Of a stretch of DNA of 64,000 nucleotides, positions 56,786-64,000 are shown piece after piece. Origin of the DNA: Mycolicibacterium hodleri (lineage in GTDB: Bacteria > Actinomycetota > Actinomycetes > Mycobacteriales > Mycobacteriaceae); contig NZ_RCZG01000006.1 of assembly GCF_006439015.1 (NCBI RefSeq), forward strand, positions 1-64,000. Direction: 5' to 3'. Both the position numbers and the translations under genes were made by a program. Position 1 is the stretch's first letter. Every line of letters starts with the position of its first letter. Below the pieces are notes generated by a model. It saw only the letters and a list, made by a program, of their open reading frames with translations. It was not told the origin of the DNA and ran no database searches.

Positions 56786-57031
56786 TCAGAGCTGGATGAA
56801 GCGACGTCGGCGCAGGATGCGCCTCAGCGGGTGGATCACGCGCAGCCGACACGTGCGTCGCCCAGAACCTTGGACGAGCATCGACGGCGGGGGGCGGAAG
56901 TGAGCGTCAATCGAGGCCAGCGCATCTGCCAATGCCGCCGCATCACCGCCGAGATCCGGATGCAACTCCCGCGCGGCGGCGCGGCGTGCGCTGGCCCGAT
57001 CCCGGTATCGGTCCCACTGCCCCACGCTCAC
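56786..57031 (-). CDS. Small protein with J-domain-like HPD motif
   Basis: 81 residues from a GTG whose GTGA overlaps the upstream gene. Helix WDRYRDRASARRAAARELHP followed by HPDLGGD (H24-P25-D26) and ALADALASIDAHF resembles helix II-loop-helix III of DnaJ J domains, but the first helix is missing. The C-terminus is very basic (RRILRRRRF). It may dock on DnaK or be a J-like fold without that role. No named family. Confidence 0.55.
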   Translation of the reverse strand: MSVGQWDRYRDRASARRAAARELHPDLGGDAAALADALASIDAHFRPPPSMLVQGSGRRTCRLRVIHPLRRILRRRRFIQL

Positions 57032-57324
57032 GACGCCGTGGTCTCCGGGGCGGCGACGACGTCCTCGATGGTCACGTCGACGACGCCGCCTGCCACCCCT
57101 GCGGCGGCGTCACGTACCAACGCTGCGGTGTCACGAACCGCTGCGCCGTACAGGAGGGTCACGTGTACCTCGGTGACCTCGTCGGCGTGGGTGCGGATGC
57201 CGAGCACCCGACGACCGGGCAGGTAGGTCGCAATCTCACCGAACATGCCGGCGTGAAGCCCGGCCACCCCCGGCACCGCGATCACCGCGGCGGCGATGAG
57301 GTCGGCCTGATGAGGCTCGCTCAT
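57028..57324 (-). CDS. Asp23-like small protein
   Basis: 98 residues from the ATG at 57324 with GGGAGGTG upstream. LIAAAVIAVPGVAGLHAGMFG, VLGIRTHADEVTEVHVTLLYG and VRDAAAGVAGGVVDVTIEDV give the Asp23 pattern in short form. Overlaps the HPD protein gene by 4 bp, so the two are coupled. Confidence 0.65.
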   Translation of the reverse strand: MSEPHQADLIAAAVIAVPGVAGLHAGMFGEIATYLPGRRVLGIRTHADEVTEVHVTLLYGAAVRDTAALVRDAAAGVAGGVVDVTIEDVVAAPETTAS

Positions 57325-57356
57325 CGGCACCTCCCTTCCATCAACGTGAGGACGGG

Positions 57357-57836
57357 TCACTGAACCCGCGTGACCGCGTCGTCGGCGTCGCTGCCATCCT
57401 CGTCACCGGCGAGGTGAATGTCATGAACGGTGACATTGACCTCGGTGACCTGAAGCCCCGTCATGCGCTCAATCGCGGCGATGACGTTGCGGCGCAGACC
57501 GGTCGCCAGATCGGCAATGGACACGCCGTACTCGGCGACGATGTCGAGATCGACGGCGGCTTGCTTCTCGCCGACCTCGACCGAGACCCCCTGCGAGTGA
57601 TTGAGGTTTGCGCCGGGGATGCGCTCGCGCAGTGCGCCGACGACCCGCGACGCACCGCCACCGAGGTCATACACGCCGCTGACCTCGCGCGCGGCGATCC
57701 CGGCGATTTTCGATACCACCGTGTCGGCAATGGTGGTCTTGCCCTGTGAACTAACGAGGGCAGAATTGCCTACCGCCGCGACGTCCTTGCCGGTCGTCGA
57801 TGCGGAGGTACTGCTCAAGGGCTGGGTGCTGGTCAT
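57357..57836 (-). CDS. Asp23/Gls24-family envelope stress response protein
   Basis: 159 residues from the ATG at 57836 with AAGGAGAG upstream. Clearest member of the cluster: TTIADTVVSKIAGIAAREVSGVYDL, VSVEVGEKQAAVDLDIVAEYGVSIADLATGLRRNVIAAIERMTGL, VTEVNVTVHDIHL. Thr/Ser-rich N-terminus and acidic C-terminus. Abundant in stressed Gram-positives, membrane-associated through AmaP. First gene of the minus-strand operon. Confidence 0.88.
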   Translation of the reverse strand: MTSTQPLSSTSASTTGKDVAAVGNSALVSSQGKTTIADTVVSKIAGIAAREVSGVYDLGGGASRVVGALRERIPGANLNHSQGVSVEVGEKQAAVDLDIVAEYGVSIADLATGLRRNVIAAIERMTGLQVTEVNVTVHDIHLAGDEDGSDADDAVTRVQ

Positions 57837-58026
57837 CGTGGTCAACTCTCCTTCATGTCATCGAGCATCAGTGGTGATGCCGTCCATCGGTGTAGTCGGT
57901 ACTCGTGTCGTGATCCGAACATCGAATTCTGGTGAACTGGATCACGAGTGTTCGTGTCGCGGCTGTCGGGCCGCGTCACACCGCCCGGTGGCGGCGCTTC
58001 GCGACCGACAGCAAATCGCCGTGCGG

Positions 58027-58200
58027 TTACTTCTCGAAGACGTCCTTGACGTCCTCGCCGATCTTCTTCGCACCCGACACACCCTGATCCTTCTTGCCTT
58101 CGGCTTCCAGATCCTCATTGCCGGTCACGTCTCCGATGACCTCCTTGGCCTTGCCGACGGCGTCCTCGGCGGCGTTCTTCGCCTTGTCCACGATGCCCAT
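58027..58200 (-). CDS. CsbD-family stress protein (short)
   Basis: 57 residues, minus strand, ATG at 58200 with GAAGGGACC upstream. MGIVDKAKNAAEDAVGKAKE, VIGDVTGNEDLEAEGKKDQG, then VSGAKKIGEDVKDVFEK: a textbook CsbD domain. Likely a general-stress gene in the same programme as the flanking Asp23 operon. Confidence 0.88.
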   Translation of the reverse strand: MGIVDKAKNAAEDAVGKAKEVIGDVTGNEDLEAEGKKDQGVSGAKKIGEDVKDVFEK

Positions 58201-58596
58201 GAGATGGTCCCTTCGGTGTGATCTTCTGTTTTCTCTTACCTTCGAGTGGTCCTCGAAGGAGTCCTCATCCGGTGCGCGAGCGTGCGTCCGATCCCCGCCA
58301 GGCGAGTCGCCGTGACGGTCGTCTTCCTTGCCCGTGCCACCCGCCGTGTCCCGGCGAGTGCACTCCGCATCGATATGTCACAGGTTCAGTCGGGCGGGCC
58401 CCGCCAAACCGAACGTCGCGAGCACGTGAGGCCGCTCACATCTTTCAGCGGCGGTTCGATCGCGGTGGCCGGATCCCGTACGGCGTCATCGGTTCACCGG
58501 CCCATTCGGCCAGGGGCAAACACTTCGAGCTCTAGGATCGACCTGTCCGCGGGCGCCCGGATGCCGAGTTCCCGTGCAGACGTCGAAGGAGGATGC
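58201..58596. other. 396-bp divergent region between csbD and the sigma factor gene
   Basis: No gene is supported; the plus-strand frame of the sigma gene stays open here but lacks family sequence. It should hold two divergent promoters. No sigma consensus was recognised with confidence. Confidence 0.35.
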
Positions 58597-59172
58597 GTGA
58601 CCGTAGCCACCGGTGGCGACGGCATTGCCGAGGCCGGTGAAGGCGCCCTCCTCACCGCTGCGTCCCTGGGTGACAGAGAGGCCTTCGAAGTCGTCGTGCA
58701 CCGTTACGGTCCGGCGCTCCACCGCTATGCGCGACGGCTGGTGGCCAACGAAGCTGACGTCGCCGACGTCGTGCAGGCGACGTTCATCGCGGCATGGCGT
58801 CAGCTGGGAACCTTCCGGGGTGGATCCTCGCTAAAGACCTGGCTGTTCGCGATCTGCTCGCACAAGATCACCGACAACTATCGGATCAAACGCGCCCAGC
58901 CCATCGACGACCAGCTGTTGGAGGCGATGCCGGCCTCGCAGCGCAGCGGTGACCCCTTCACCGCTGCGTCGAACACGGCGTTTCTGGGCGCACTCGAGGC
59001 GGCGCTGGCGGAGCTCCCGTATCGCCAGCGCGCATCCTGGGTACTCCGCGAAATAGAGTCGATGACATTCCCCGACATCGGTAAGACGCTCGACGTCAGC
59101 CCCGACGCAGCGCGCGGACATCACTTCCGCGCGACCGCCACGCTACGAACCAGGTTGAAAAGGTGGCAATGA
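58597..59172 (+). CDS. ECF-type RNA polymerase sigma factor
   Basis: 191 residues from the GTG at 58597, with GGAGG just upstream. Region 2: EAFEVVVHRYGPALHRYARR, DVADVVQATFIAAWRQLGTF, SSLKTWLFAICSHKITDNYR. Region 4: ALAELPYRQRASWVLREIES, FPDIGKTLDVSPDAARGHHF. No region 3, so ECF class. No obvious anti-sigma gene follows; its stop overlaps a small Asp23-like gene instead, which may be its regulator or a target. Confidence 0.9.
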   Translation: MTVATGGDGIAEAGEGALLTAASLGDREAFEVVVHRYGPALHRYARRLVANEADVADVVQATFIAAWRQLGTFRGGSSLKTWLFAICSHKITDNYRIKRAQPIDDQLLEAMPASQRSGDPFTAASNTAFLGALEAALAELPYRQRASWVLREIESMTFPDIGKTLDVSPDAARGHHFRATATLRTRLKRWQ

Positions 59173-59645
59173 ACTCTCCAGCGACACCGCCCGACCCGCT
59201 GTTTCGTGCGGTCGAATTTCTTCGTGCGGCTCCCGAACCCGGCTGGGACGCGATCGCGGGGCGCGTCGTATCTGCAGTACGAAGGACGGCCCGTCCCGGC
59301 GGACAGCCATTGCTTGCCCAGACCCCGGCCGACAGCCCGGGGCAGGGCCGGATCTACGTCAGCGACCACGTCTTGCGCAGCACCCTGGCCATCGAACTAC
59401 GCCAGCGCTATCTCTGCGCTCCCACCCAGATCGCCTTCGACATCGACAGCCAGACCGACACCTTGCGCGGTGTTCTCATCGAACTCACCGGTAGCTACGG
59501 AACCCCGCTGCAGGAGCTCGCCAGCCACATCCGCGCCACGACCCTGGCCGTCATCGCCGAACTACTGGGGGGCTCGACAGCCGACGGTAGGCCGATCGAC
59601 GTCACCGTCACCGACGTCGTCACCGGCGATCCAATGGGCGTCTGA
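59169..59645 (+). CDS. Asp23-like protein coupled to the sigma factor
   Basis: 158 residues from the ATG at 59169 (ATGA overlap with the sigma gene). The opening (DPLFRAVEFLRAAPEPGWDAIAGRV) is like an anti-sigma-type N-terminus; the rest (VLRSTLAIELRQRYL, PTQIAFDIDSQTDTLRGVLIELTGSYGT, HIRATTLAVIAELLG, IDVTVTDVV) follows the Asp23 pattern. No membrane helix and no zinc-binding HxxxCxxC. Function unknown; may regulate the sigma factor. Confidence 0.6.
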   Translation: MNSPATPPDPLFRAVEFLRAAPEPGWDAIAGRVVSAVRRTARPGGQPLLAQTPADSPGQGRIYVSDHVLRSTLAIELRQRYLCAPTQIAFDIDSQTDTLRGVLIELTGSYGTPLQELASHIRATTLAVIAELLGGSTADGRPIDVTVTDVVTGDPMGV

Positions 59646-59702
59646 ATCGACGCGACCGACCTGCCGCCACGCCCTCGCGGGCGGTCGGGTACACAGAACG
59701 CG

Positions 59703-60455
59703 ATGACCAACATTGATGCCGATCGACCTCTGCGCGCAGTCCCCGCCGAGGGGTACGTCTACCGGACGTCGTGGCCGGTGACGACGAGTGACATCGACGA
59801 ACACCTTCACCTTCGCCTCGACGGAGTGGCCCGCTACATCCAAGAGGTGGGTGCGGAGAACCTCGTCGACGCAGGCGAAGCCGAAGCCCACCCGCACTGG
59901 ATCGTGAACCGCACCGTCATCGACGTGATCGAGCCCATCGACTGGCCCAACGACGTCACGTTCAGCCGATGGTGCTCGGCCCTCTCGACCAGGTGGTGCA
60001 CCATGCGCGTCGACCTGGTCGGCAGTGAAGGAGGCCGCATCGAAACCGAGGGCTTCTGGATATGCATGAACAAGGACACTTTGACGCCGTCCCGGGTGAC
60101 CGACACCCTCATCGCGCGCTTTGCCAGCACCGCTGACGAACACCGACTGAAGTGGCGCCCGTGGCTCGAGAACCCGGGCCAGCTGGACAGCGTCGCTCCA
60201 TTCGGCTTACGCCGCACGGACATCGACATCTTCCAGCACGTCACCAACACCGCATACTGGCACGCGATCCACGAAGTCATGGCCCAGGAGCCCGACGTGT
60301 GTACGGCGCCATTTCGGACAGTCGTGGAATACCGCAAACCGATCAGATACGGCGAAGAGGTGACGATCGGCTACTCGCGACGGGGCCAGGAGGTGCACGT
60401 CGCCCTGCGAGTCGGCGACGACGTGCGGGCGGCCGCACTGTTGCGCAAGCTGTAG
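59703..60455 (+). CDS. Acyl-ACP thioesterase (Fat type)
   Basis: 250 residues with two tandem hot-dog domains: first YRTSWPVTTSDIDEHLHLRLDGVARYIQEVGAENL, second LRRTDIDIFQHVTNTAYWHAIHEV with the catalytic-region N/H. Releases free fatty acid from acyl carrier protein (or CoA). Lies upstream of the LuxI-like and ABC genes on the same strand with a 162-bp gap. Confidence 0.85.
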   Translation: MTNIDADRPLRAVPAEGYVYRTSWPVTTSDIDEHLHLRLDGVARYIQEVGAENLVDAGEAEAHPHWIVNRTVIDVIEPIDWPNDVTFSRWCSALSTRWCTMRVDLVGSEGGRIETEGFWICMNKDTLTPSRVTDTLIARFASTADEHRLKWRPWLENPGQLDSVAPFGLRRTDIDIFQHVTNTAYWHAIHEVMAQEPDVCTAPFRTVVEYRKPIRYGEEVTIGYSRRGQEVHVALRVGDDVRAAALLRKL

Positions 60456-60505
60456 CCCGCGTTTCTGCGAGCTGTGTGTGAAGTGACTGCCAACTGAACC
60501 ATCGC

Positions 60506-60530
60506 GTTTGCGTCTGATCGCGGCGGGTGG
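60506..60530 (+). promoter_or_regulatory. Weak SigF-like promoter before the LuxI-like gene
   Basis: GTTT, 15 bases, GGGTGG, in the 162-bp gap before the 60618 gene. The -35 half matches the SigF pattern fully and the -10 half partly (GGGTgg for GGGTAT). By eye only. Confidence 0.35.
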
Positions 60531-60617
60531 CATGGTCGAGCGCAACCCGCAGTCGGGTGATCTGCGCGACAGCACGTTGCATGTCCGAACGCAGCCGATA
60601 GGTGGGAGCACCGACGA

Positions 60618-61394
60618 GTGACGGATTATGTCTACGACATGTCGGACCCCGAGCGGGACGCGCTCACTCAACACTTTCTCAGCACCAAGAATCTCGGTTG
60701 CAGCCGCTTTGCCTGCTTCGCCGTGGAGGGCACCGATCCGTTCGCCAACATCGCCAGACAACTCGAGCGCGAGGTGTTCGAGCAGTCATGGGGCAACGAC
60801 GCCGCGACGATGAAGAAGGAGTACGGCCCCTACGACGAAGCCAGCGTCTTCTTCATGGCAGTGGACACCCAAGACGGCGTCCCCGCGGGCGTCGTGCGGA
60901 TGATTCGCAACTCTCCTGCGGGCCTCAAGACGATCGTGGATCTCGATGACTGCATCAAGTCACCCATCGCTCCGATCGCCATCCCGATCGGTGACGTCAT
61001 GCAGCACCACGCCATCGACGATCTCGACCGCTGCTGGGACGGCGCCACCGCTGCGGTCCCGCGCAAGTACCGCCGCAGGCTGGCGACCGCCCATGTGCAG
61101 ATTCTGCGGGTCATGGCGCTTGCGGCCATGCGCGAGAACGTTCAACACTTCGTGTCCGTTCTCGACGCGCCCGTGGTCAGAGCCGCCCGCGACGTCCTCG
61201 GCCTTCCTCTGGTACCGCTCGTCGACACCCCTCCCTTCACACACATGGACGCACCGAACAACCAGGCCGTCTACGCCCACGTGCCGACCCTGCTGGGCCT
61301 CTCCCAGCGGCGCAATCGTAAGGTCAGCCAGAAGATTCGAGATTGCTTCTCTGCGAACACGATTCCCAGCGTGGAACAGCTCGCCGCAAGGTGA
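60618..61394 (+). CDS. GNAT-fold acyltransferase-like protein with LuxI-type residue spacing
   Basis: 258 residues from a GTG with GGTGGGAG upstream. Residues 45-100 show the spacing of acyl-homoserine-lactone synthases: R51-E-V-F54, W58, E68, Y72-D73, S76-V-F-F, G91-V-V-R94. Such enzymes take acyl groups from ACP. The C-terminal part (AHVQILRVMALAAMRENVQH) fits the rest of a GNAT fold. Thioesterase upstream and ABC transporter downstream suggest an acyl product. Could also be a FeeM-like acyl-amino-acid synthase. Hypothesis. Confidence 0.5.
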   Translation: MTDYVYDMSDPERDALTQHFLSTKNLGCSRFACFAVEGTDPFANIARQLEREVFEQSWGNDAATMKKEYGPYDEASVFFMAVDTQDGVPAGVVRMIRNSPAGLKTIVDLDDCIKSPIAPIAIPIGDVMQHHAIDDLDRCWDGATAAVPRKYRRRLATAHVQILRVMALAAMRENVQHFVSVLDAPVVRAARDVLGLPLVPLVDTPPFTHMDAPNNQAVYAHVPTLLGLSQRRNRKVSQKIRDCFSANTIPSVEQLAAR

Positions 61395-61414
61395 AACCGT
61401 GACCCACACTCCTA

Positions 61415-62278
61415 GTGCGCGTGAAGCGAACTGACGTGCCGCTGAGAGTGGATCTGACAAATGTGGTACGCGAATACCACACGGGCGGTCACAGGGTTCG
61501 GGCCCTGGACGGGCTCACCCTGCAGATCAACGGAGGCGAATTCACCTCCGTCGTCGGGCCGTCCGGCGCGGGCAAGAGCACTCTGCTGCAACTCCTTGGC
61601 GCACTGGACTCGCCGGATTCCGGTTCGATCCAGTTCAACGGCACCGAGATCGGGACGATGACCGATGAAGAACAGTCGACGTTCCGCCGCCACCAGGTGG
61701 GGTTCATATTTCAATTCTTCAATCTCCTGCCGACCCTGACGGCATGGGAGAACGTCGCGCTTCCGATGTTGCTCGACGGGAAGAAGCTTCGTCACGTTCG
61801 CCCGGACGCAGTGCACCTGTTGAGCCTCGTCGGCCTGGGCAACCGGATCGACCATCGCCCCGCCGAGCTGTCAGGCGGTCAGATGCAGCGCGTGGCCGTC
61901 GCCCGTGCCCTGATGATGAACCCCCCGCTGATCCTGGCCGACGAGCCGACGGGCAACCTCGATTCCGCAACGGGCACAGCGATCATGGAACTCTTGCATC
62001 ACGTCGCACGAGACGACGGCACCGATCGGGCGGTCGTCATGGTGACGCACAACCTGGAGGCCGCGTCGCGGACCGACCGGGTCATCACGGTCCAGGACGG
62101 TGCGGTGACGTCCGACGTCGTGCCCATACCCGCACCGGTGGGCGGGCGGCATTCCGCGGGAGTGCGCGACCAACCGACGGAGATCATTCCGACCGTATGC
62201 CACGGCGAGTTCACCTCGCATCTCCTCGTCGCAGACCCGCCACGGCGGGGCGGCAGGCACTCAGCCCGCCGGTCATAG
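61415..62278 (+). CDS. ABC transporter ATPase, MacB/LolD type
   Basis: 287 residues from a GTG at 61415, 20 bp after the acyltransferase-like gene. Walker [12 protein letters not shown]-loop [14 protein letters not shown], signature [15 protein letters not shown], Walker [15 protein letters not shown]-loop MVTHN. Typical of ATPases paired with FtsX-like permeases (MacB, LolD, FtsE). About 60 extra C-terminal residues carry two RHSA motifs of unknown role. Confidence 0.9.
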   Translation: MRVKRTDVPLRVDLTNVVREYHTGGHRVRALDGLTLQINGGEFTSVVGPSGAGKSTLLQLLGALDSPDSGSIQFNGTEIGTMTDEEQSTFRRHQVGFIFQFFNLLPTLTAWENVALPMLLDGKKLRHVRPDAVHLLSLVGLGNRIDHRPAELSGGQMQRVAVARALMMNPPLILADEPTGNLDSATGTAIMELLHHVARDDGTDRAVVMVTHNLEAASRTDRVITVQDGAVTSDVVPIPAPVGGRHSAGVRDQPTEIIPTVCHGEFTSHLLVADPPRRGGRHSARRS

Positions 62279-62282
62279 CCCG

Positions 62283-64000
62283 GTGCCTCTCGCCACCTTC
62301 GGCAGACTGAAGGTTCTCAACGTCCGCGAACTTCGCACCCACTGGGGACGCGCGGTGGCCTCTGTCGTCGTCGTCGCGGTGTCGGCGGCACTCCTCGTCG
62401 CCGTCCTGGGCGTGTCGGGTTCCATCACCGGATCCATCGACCGTCTCGCCGCCAGTATCGGCGGCGACGCCGACCTCGAGGTCTCCGGCATCACCGACGA
62501 GGGCATCGACGCGGGCATGCTCGATACCGTCGGCGGTGTCGAGAACGTCACCGCCGCAGTGCCTTTGATTCGCAGCCGCATCACCGCCAATCGCCAGCCG
62601 GCACTTCTGATCGGCCTCGGTCAGAATGCCTCCGAACTGCACTCAGACCTGCAGACCGCCATTCAGGACCAGCTCGAAACTGGATCGCCCGTCGCGGCGG
62701 CGCCCAACGGCGTCATCGTCGGCGGCGGCCTCGGGGTGGTCAAAGGCGAGCAATTCGAGGTTGGATCCACCGTGGTCACCGCGGCCGCCATCGTGGACGG
62801 CCCTGCCGCCCGACGCCTGAACGATGCCCACTTCGTGATTGCGCCACTCGCTCTCGCGCAACGGATTTCTGGACGAGAGCAGCGACTGGACTCGATTCTG
62901 CTGTTCACCGACCCGCGCGCGAACGTGGCCGAGGTTCGTTCTGCCGTGTCGACCGCAATCGATGGCCGGGCGGTGGTCGCCACGCCGAGTTTCCGGGCCG
63001 CACAAGCCAGTAGCTCATTCGCCATCCTCCAGGCGATGACCCTCTTGGCAGCCTCGGTCTCCCTGGTAGTCGCGGCATTCCTGAGTTACAACGCCATGAG
63101 CATCGCGATCGCCCAGCGGCGCCCCTTCATCTCGACGATGCGTGCGCTCGGCGGTCGCCGCCGAACTATCGCGTCCGACATGCTCGCCGAGGCCGCCCTG
63201 GTGGGATTCCTCGGCGGAGTCATCGGATCGGTGTTGGGGGTCGCGATCGGCTACTTCGCGATCCGCGAGTTGCCGTCGACGATGGTGCAGACACTGGATG
63301 CCCGCCTCGAATTCGTCTTGCCGACGTGGGTGGTGCCGCTTGCAGTGGCGGCATGCGTGCTTGCCAGCGTGACGGCGTCGGCATTGGCTGCGCGACAGGT
63401 CCACGGGGTGGCTCCGATCGAGGCGCTGGCGCCAGGCGGTGCGGGCATCTCGGAGGCCGGCTCGCCGCGGCTCCGAATCATCGCGGGCATTGCGGGGACC
63501 GCCCTGCTCGCCGCCACCGTCGTCATCGTGACCAGCGATCTTGGGCAGATCGCCATCGCCGCGATTGCGTTGGCGTTCATCGGCTTCAGTGCACTGTGCT
63601 TCGCGTTCGCCGGCCCGATCATCAGAGCCGCCGCTTCGGTGGCCCGCCGCTTCGGCGCGGCGGGGATGCTCGGTGCCGCGACCATCGAGCGTGCGCCGCG
63701 GCGAATGTGGGTCGCGATGATGACGGTGCTGACCGCGGTAGTCACGACGGTCGCGGTCACGGGTGCGACGAGCAACGCAATCGACTCGACGGTCGCATCA
63801 TTCGCCTCGATCGCGGAGACCGACGTGTGGGTCAGTTCAGCCGCGGCCACGGACTACTCCTCGGCACTCCTGCCGCCGGAGACTGCGGCCGCCGTCGCCG
63901 CCGTCCCTGGCGTGCAACGCGTCGTGCCGGACCAGATGGCGTTCGCCACCGTGGGCGACACCCGCGTCATGCTGCTCGGCATCGCGGCGGATTCGCACCG
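62283..64000 (+). CDS. ABC permease, FtsX/MacB type (partial, runs off right edge)
   Basis: A GTG at 62283, four bases after the ATPase stop, opens 572 codons with no stop to the window end. N-terminal TM (SVVVVAVSAALLVAVLGVSG), large outside domain (about 45-250), then TM cluster with the FtsX core (SYNAMSIAIAQRRPFISTMRALGGRRRTI) and AARQVHGVAPIEALAPGG, then a second repeat beginning at about 395. Two-repeat permeases of this kind export lipids, peptides or lipoproteins. Forms a unit with the ATPase. Confidence 0.9.
   Translation, partial: MPLATFGRLKVLNVRELRTHWGRAVASVVVVAVSAALLVAVLGVSGSITGSIDRLAASIGGDADLEVSGITDEGIDAGMLDTVGGVENVTAAVPLIRSRITANRQPALLIGLGQNASELHSDLQTAIQDQLETGSPVAAAPNGVIVGGGLGVVKGEQFEVGSTVVTAAAIVDGPAARRLNDAHFVIAPLALAQRISGREQRLDSILLFTDPRANVAEVRSAVSTAIDGRAVVATPSFRAAQASSSFAILQAMTLLAASVSLVVAAFLSYNAMSIAIAQRRPFISTMRALGGRRRTIASDMLAEAALVGFLGGVIGSVLGVAIGYFAIRELPSTMVQTLDARLEFVLPTWVVPLAVAACVLASVTASALAARQVHGVAPIEALAPGGAGISEAGSPRLRIIAGIAGTALLAATVVIVTSDLGQIAIAAIALAFIGFSALCFAFAGPIIRAAASVARRFGAAGMLGAATIERAPRRMWVAMMTVLTAVVTTVAVTGATSNAIDSTVASFASIAETDVWVSSAAATDYSSALLPPETAAAVAAVPGVQRVVPDQMAFATVGDTRVMLLGIAADSH

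Overview
The window is high-GC actinobacterial DNA and almost certainly comes from a rapid-growing, pigmented mycobacterium (Mycolicibacterium type). From about 6.8 to 35.4 kb the gene order follows the Mycobacterium tuberculosis block Rv2464c-Rv2484c: nei1, rpiB, a Rv2466c-type reductase, pepN, an oxidase-associated pair, HNH nuclease, glbO, Rv2474c, Rv2475c, the giant gdh, ettA, an ssb paralogue, plsB2, plsC and a WS/DGAT acyltransferase. A carotenoid operon follows, as in scotochromogenic species. No tool was run; homologies come from reading motifs and from recalled family knowledge.

Region by region. 0-5.1 kb is a patchy accessory segment: the 5' end of an IS3-type transposase running off the left edge, 1.5 kb with no convincing gene and locally low GC, a secreted GH16 glucanase with a 37-proline linker, a GntR remnant, a GlcG/HbpS-like protein and a Gly-rich DUF1542 membrane protein. 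5.1-35.4 kb is the conserved core, interrupted by a cytosine permease/cytosine deaminase/2-oxoglutarate dioxygenase set, a membrane molybdopterin oxidoreductase and a CtaG-CopD fusion. A 34-bp minisatellite (five copies) sits directly before glbO. A tRNA-Arg(TCT) at 35.6 kb has a 16-bp copy of its 5' end 140 bp upstream.

35.9-38.8 kb carries two ANTAR-domain proteins, a small membrane protein and idi. 38.8-45.5 kb is one minus-strand carotenoid operon in which every junction is a start/stop overlap: crtE-crtI-crtB-crtYc-crtYd-crtU-like-Rieske protein. This predicts GGPP to phytoene to lycopene to beta-carotene to an aromatic carotenoid such as isorenieratene, with idi supplying precursor. 45.8-50.3 kb holds a MarR regulator divergent from an MMPL transporter with a 29-bp palindrome between them, then TspO-like, SOUL-type and UsfY-like genes.

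50.4-59.7 kb is a stress and envelope region: a two-component system whose sensor loop is Pro/Gly-rich, a divergent Pro/Gly-rich membrane protein, an Hsp20, two CsbD proteins, an IS3 relic and a compact Asp23/AmaP-type cluster (including a small HPD-motif protein) with its own ECF-type sigma factor. 59.7-64 kb holds an acyl-ACP thioesterase, a protein with LuxI-like residue spacing, and an ABC ATPase plus a FtsX/MacB-type permease cut by the right edge. The last group is the best candidate here for an undescribed (acyl-lipid or signal export) system.
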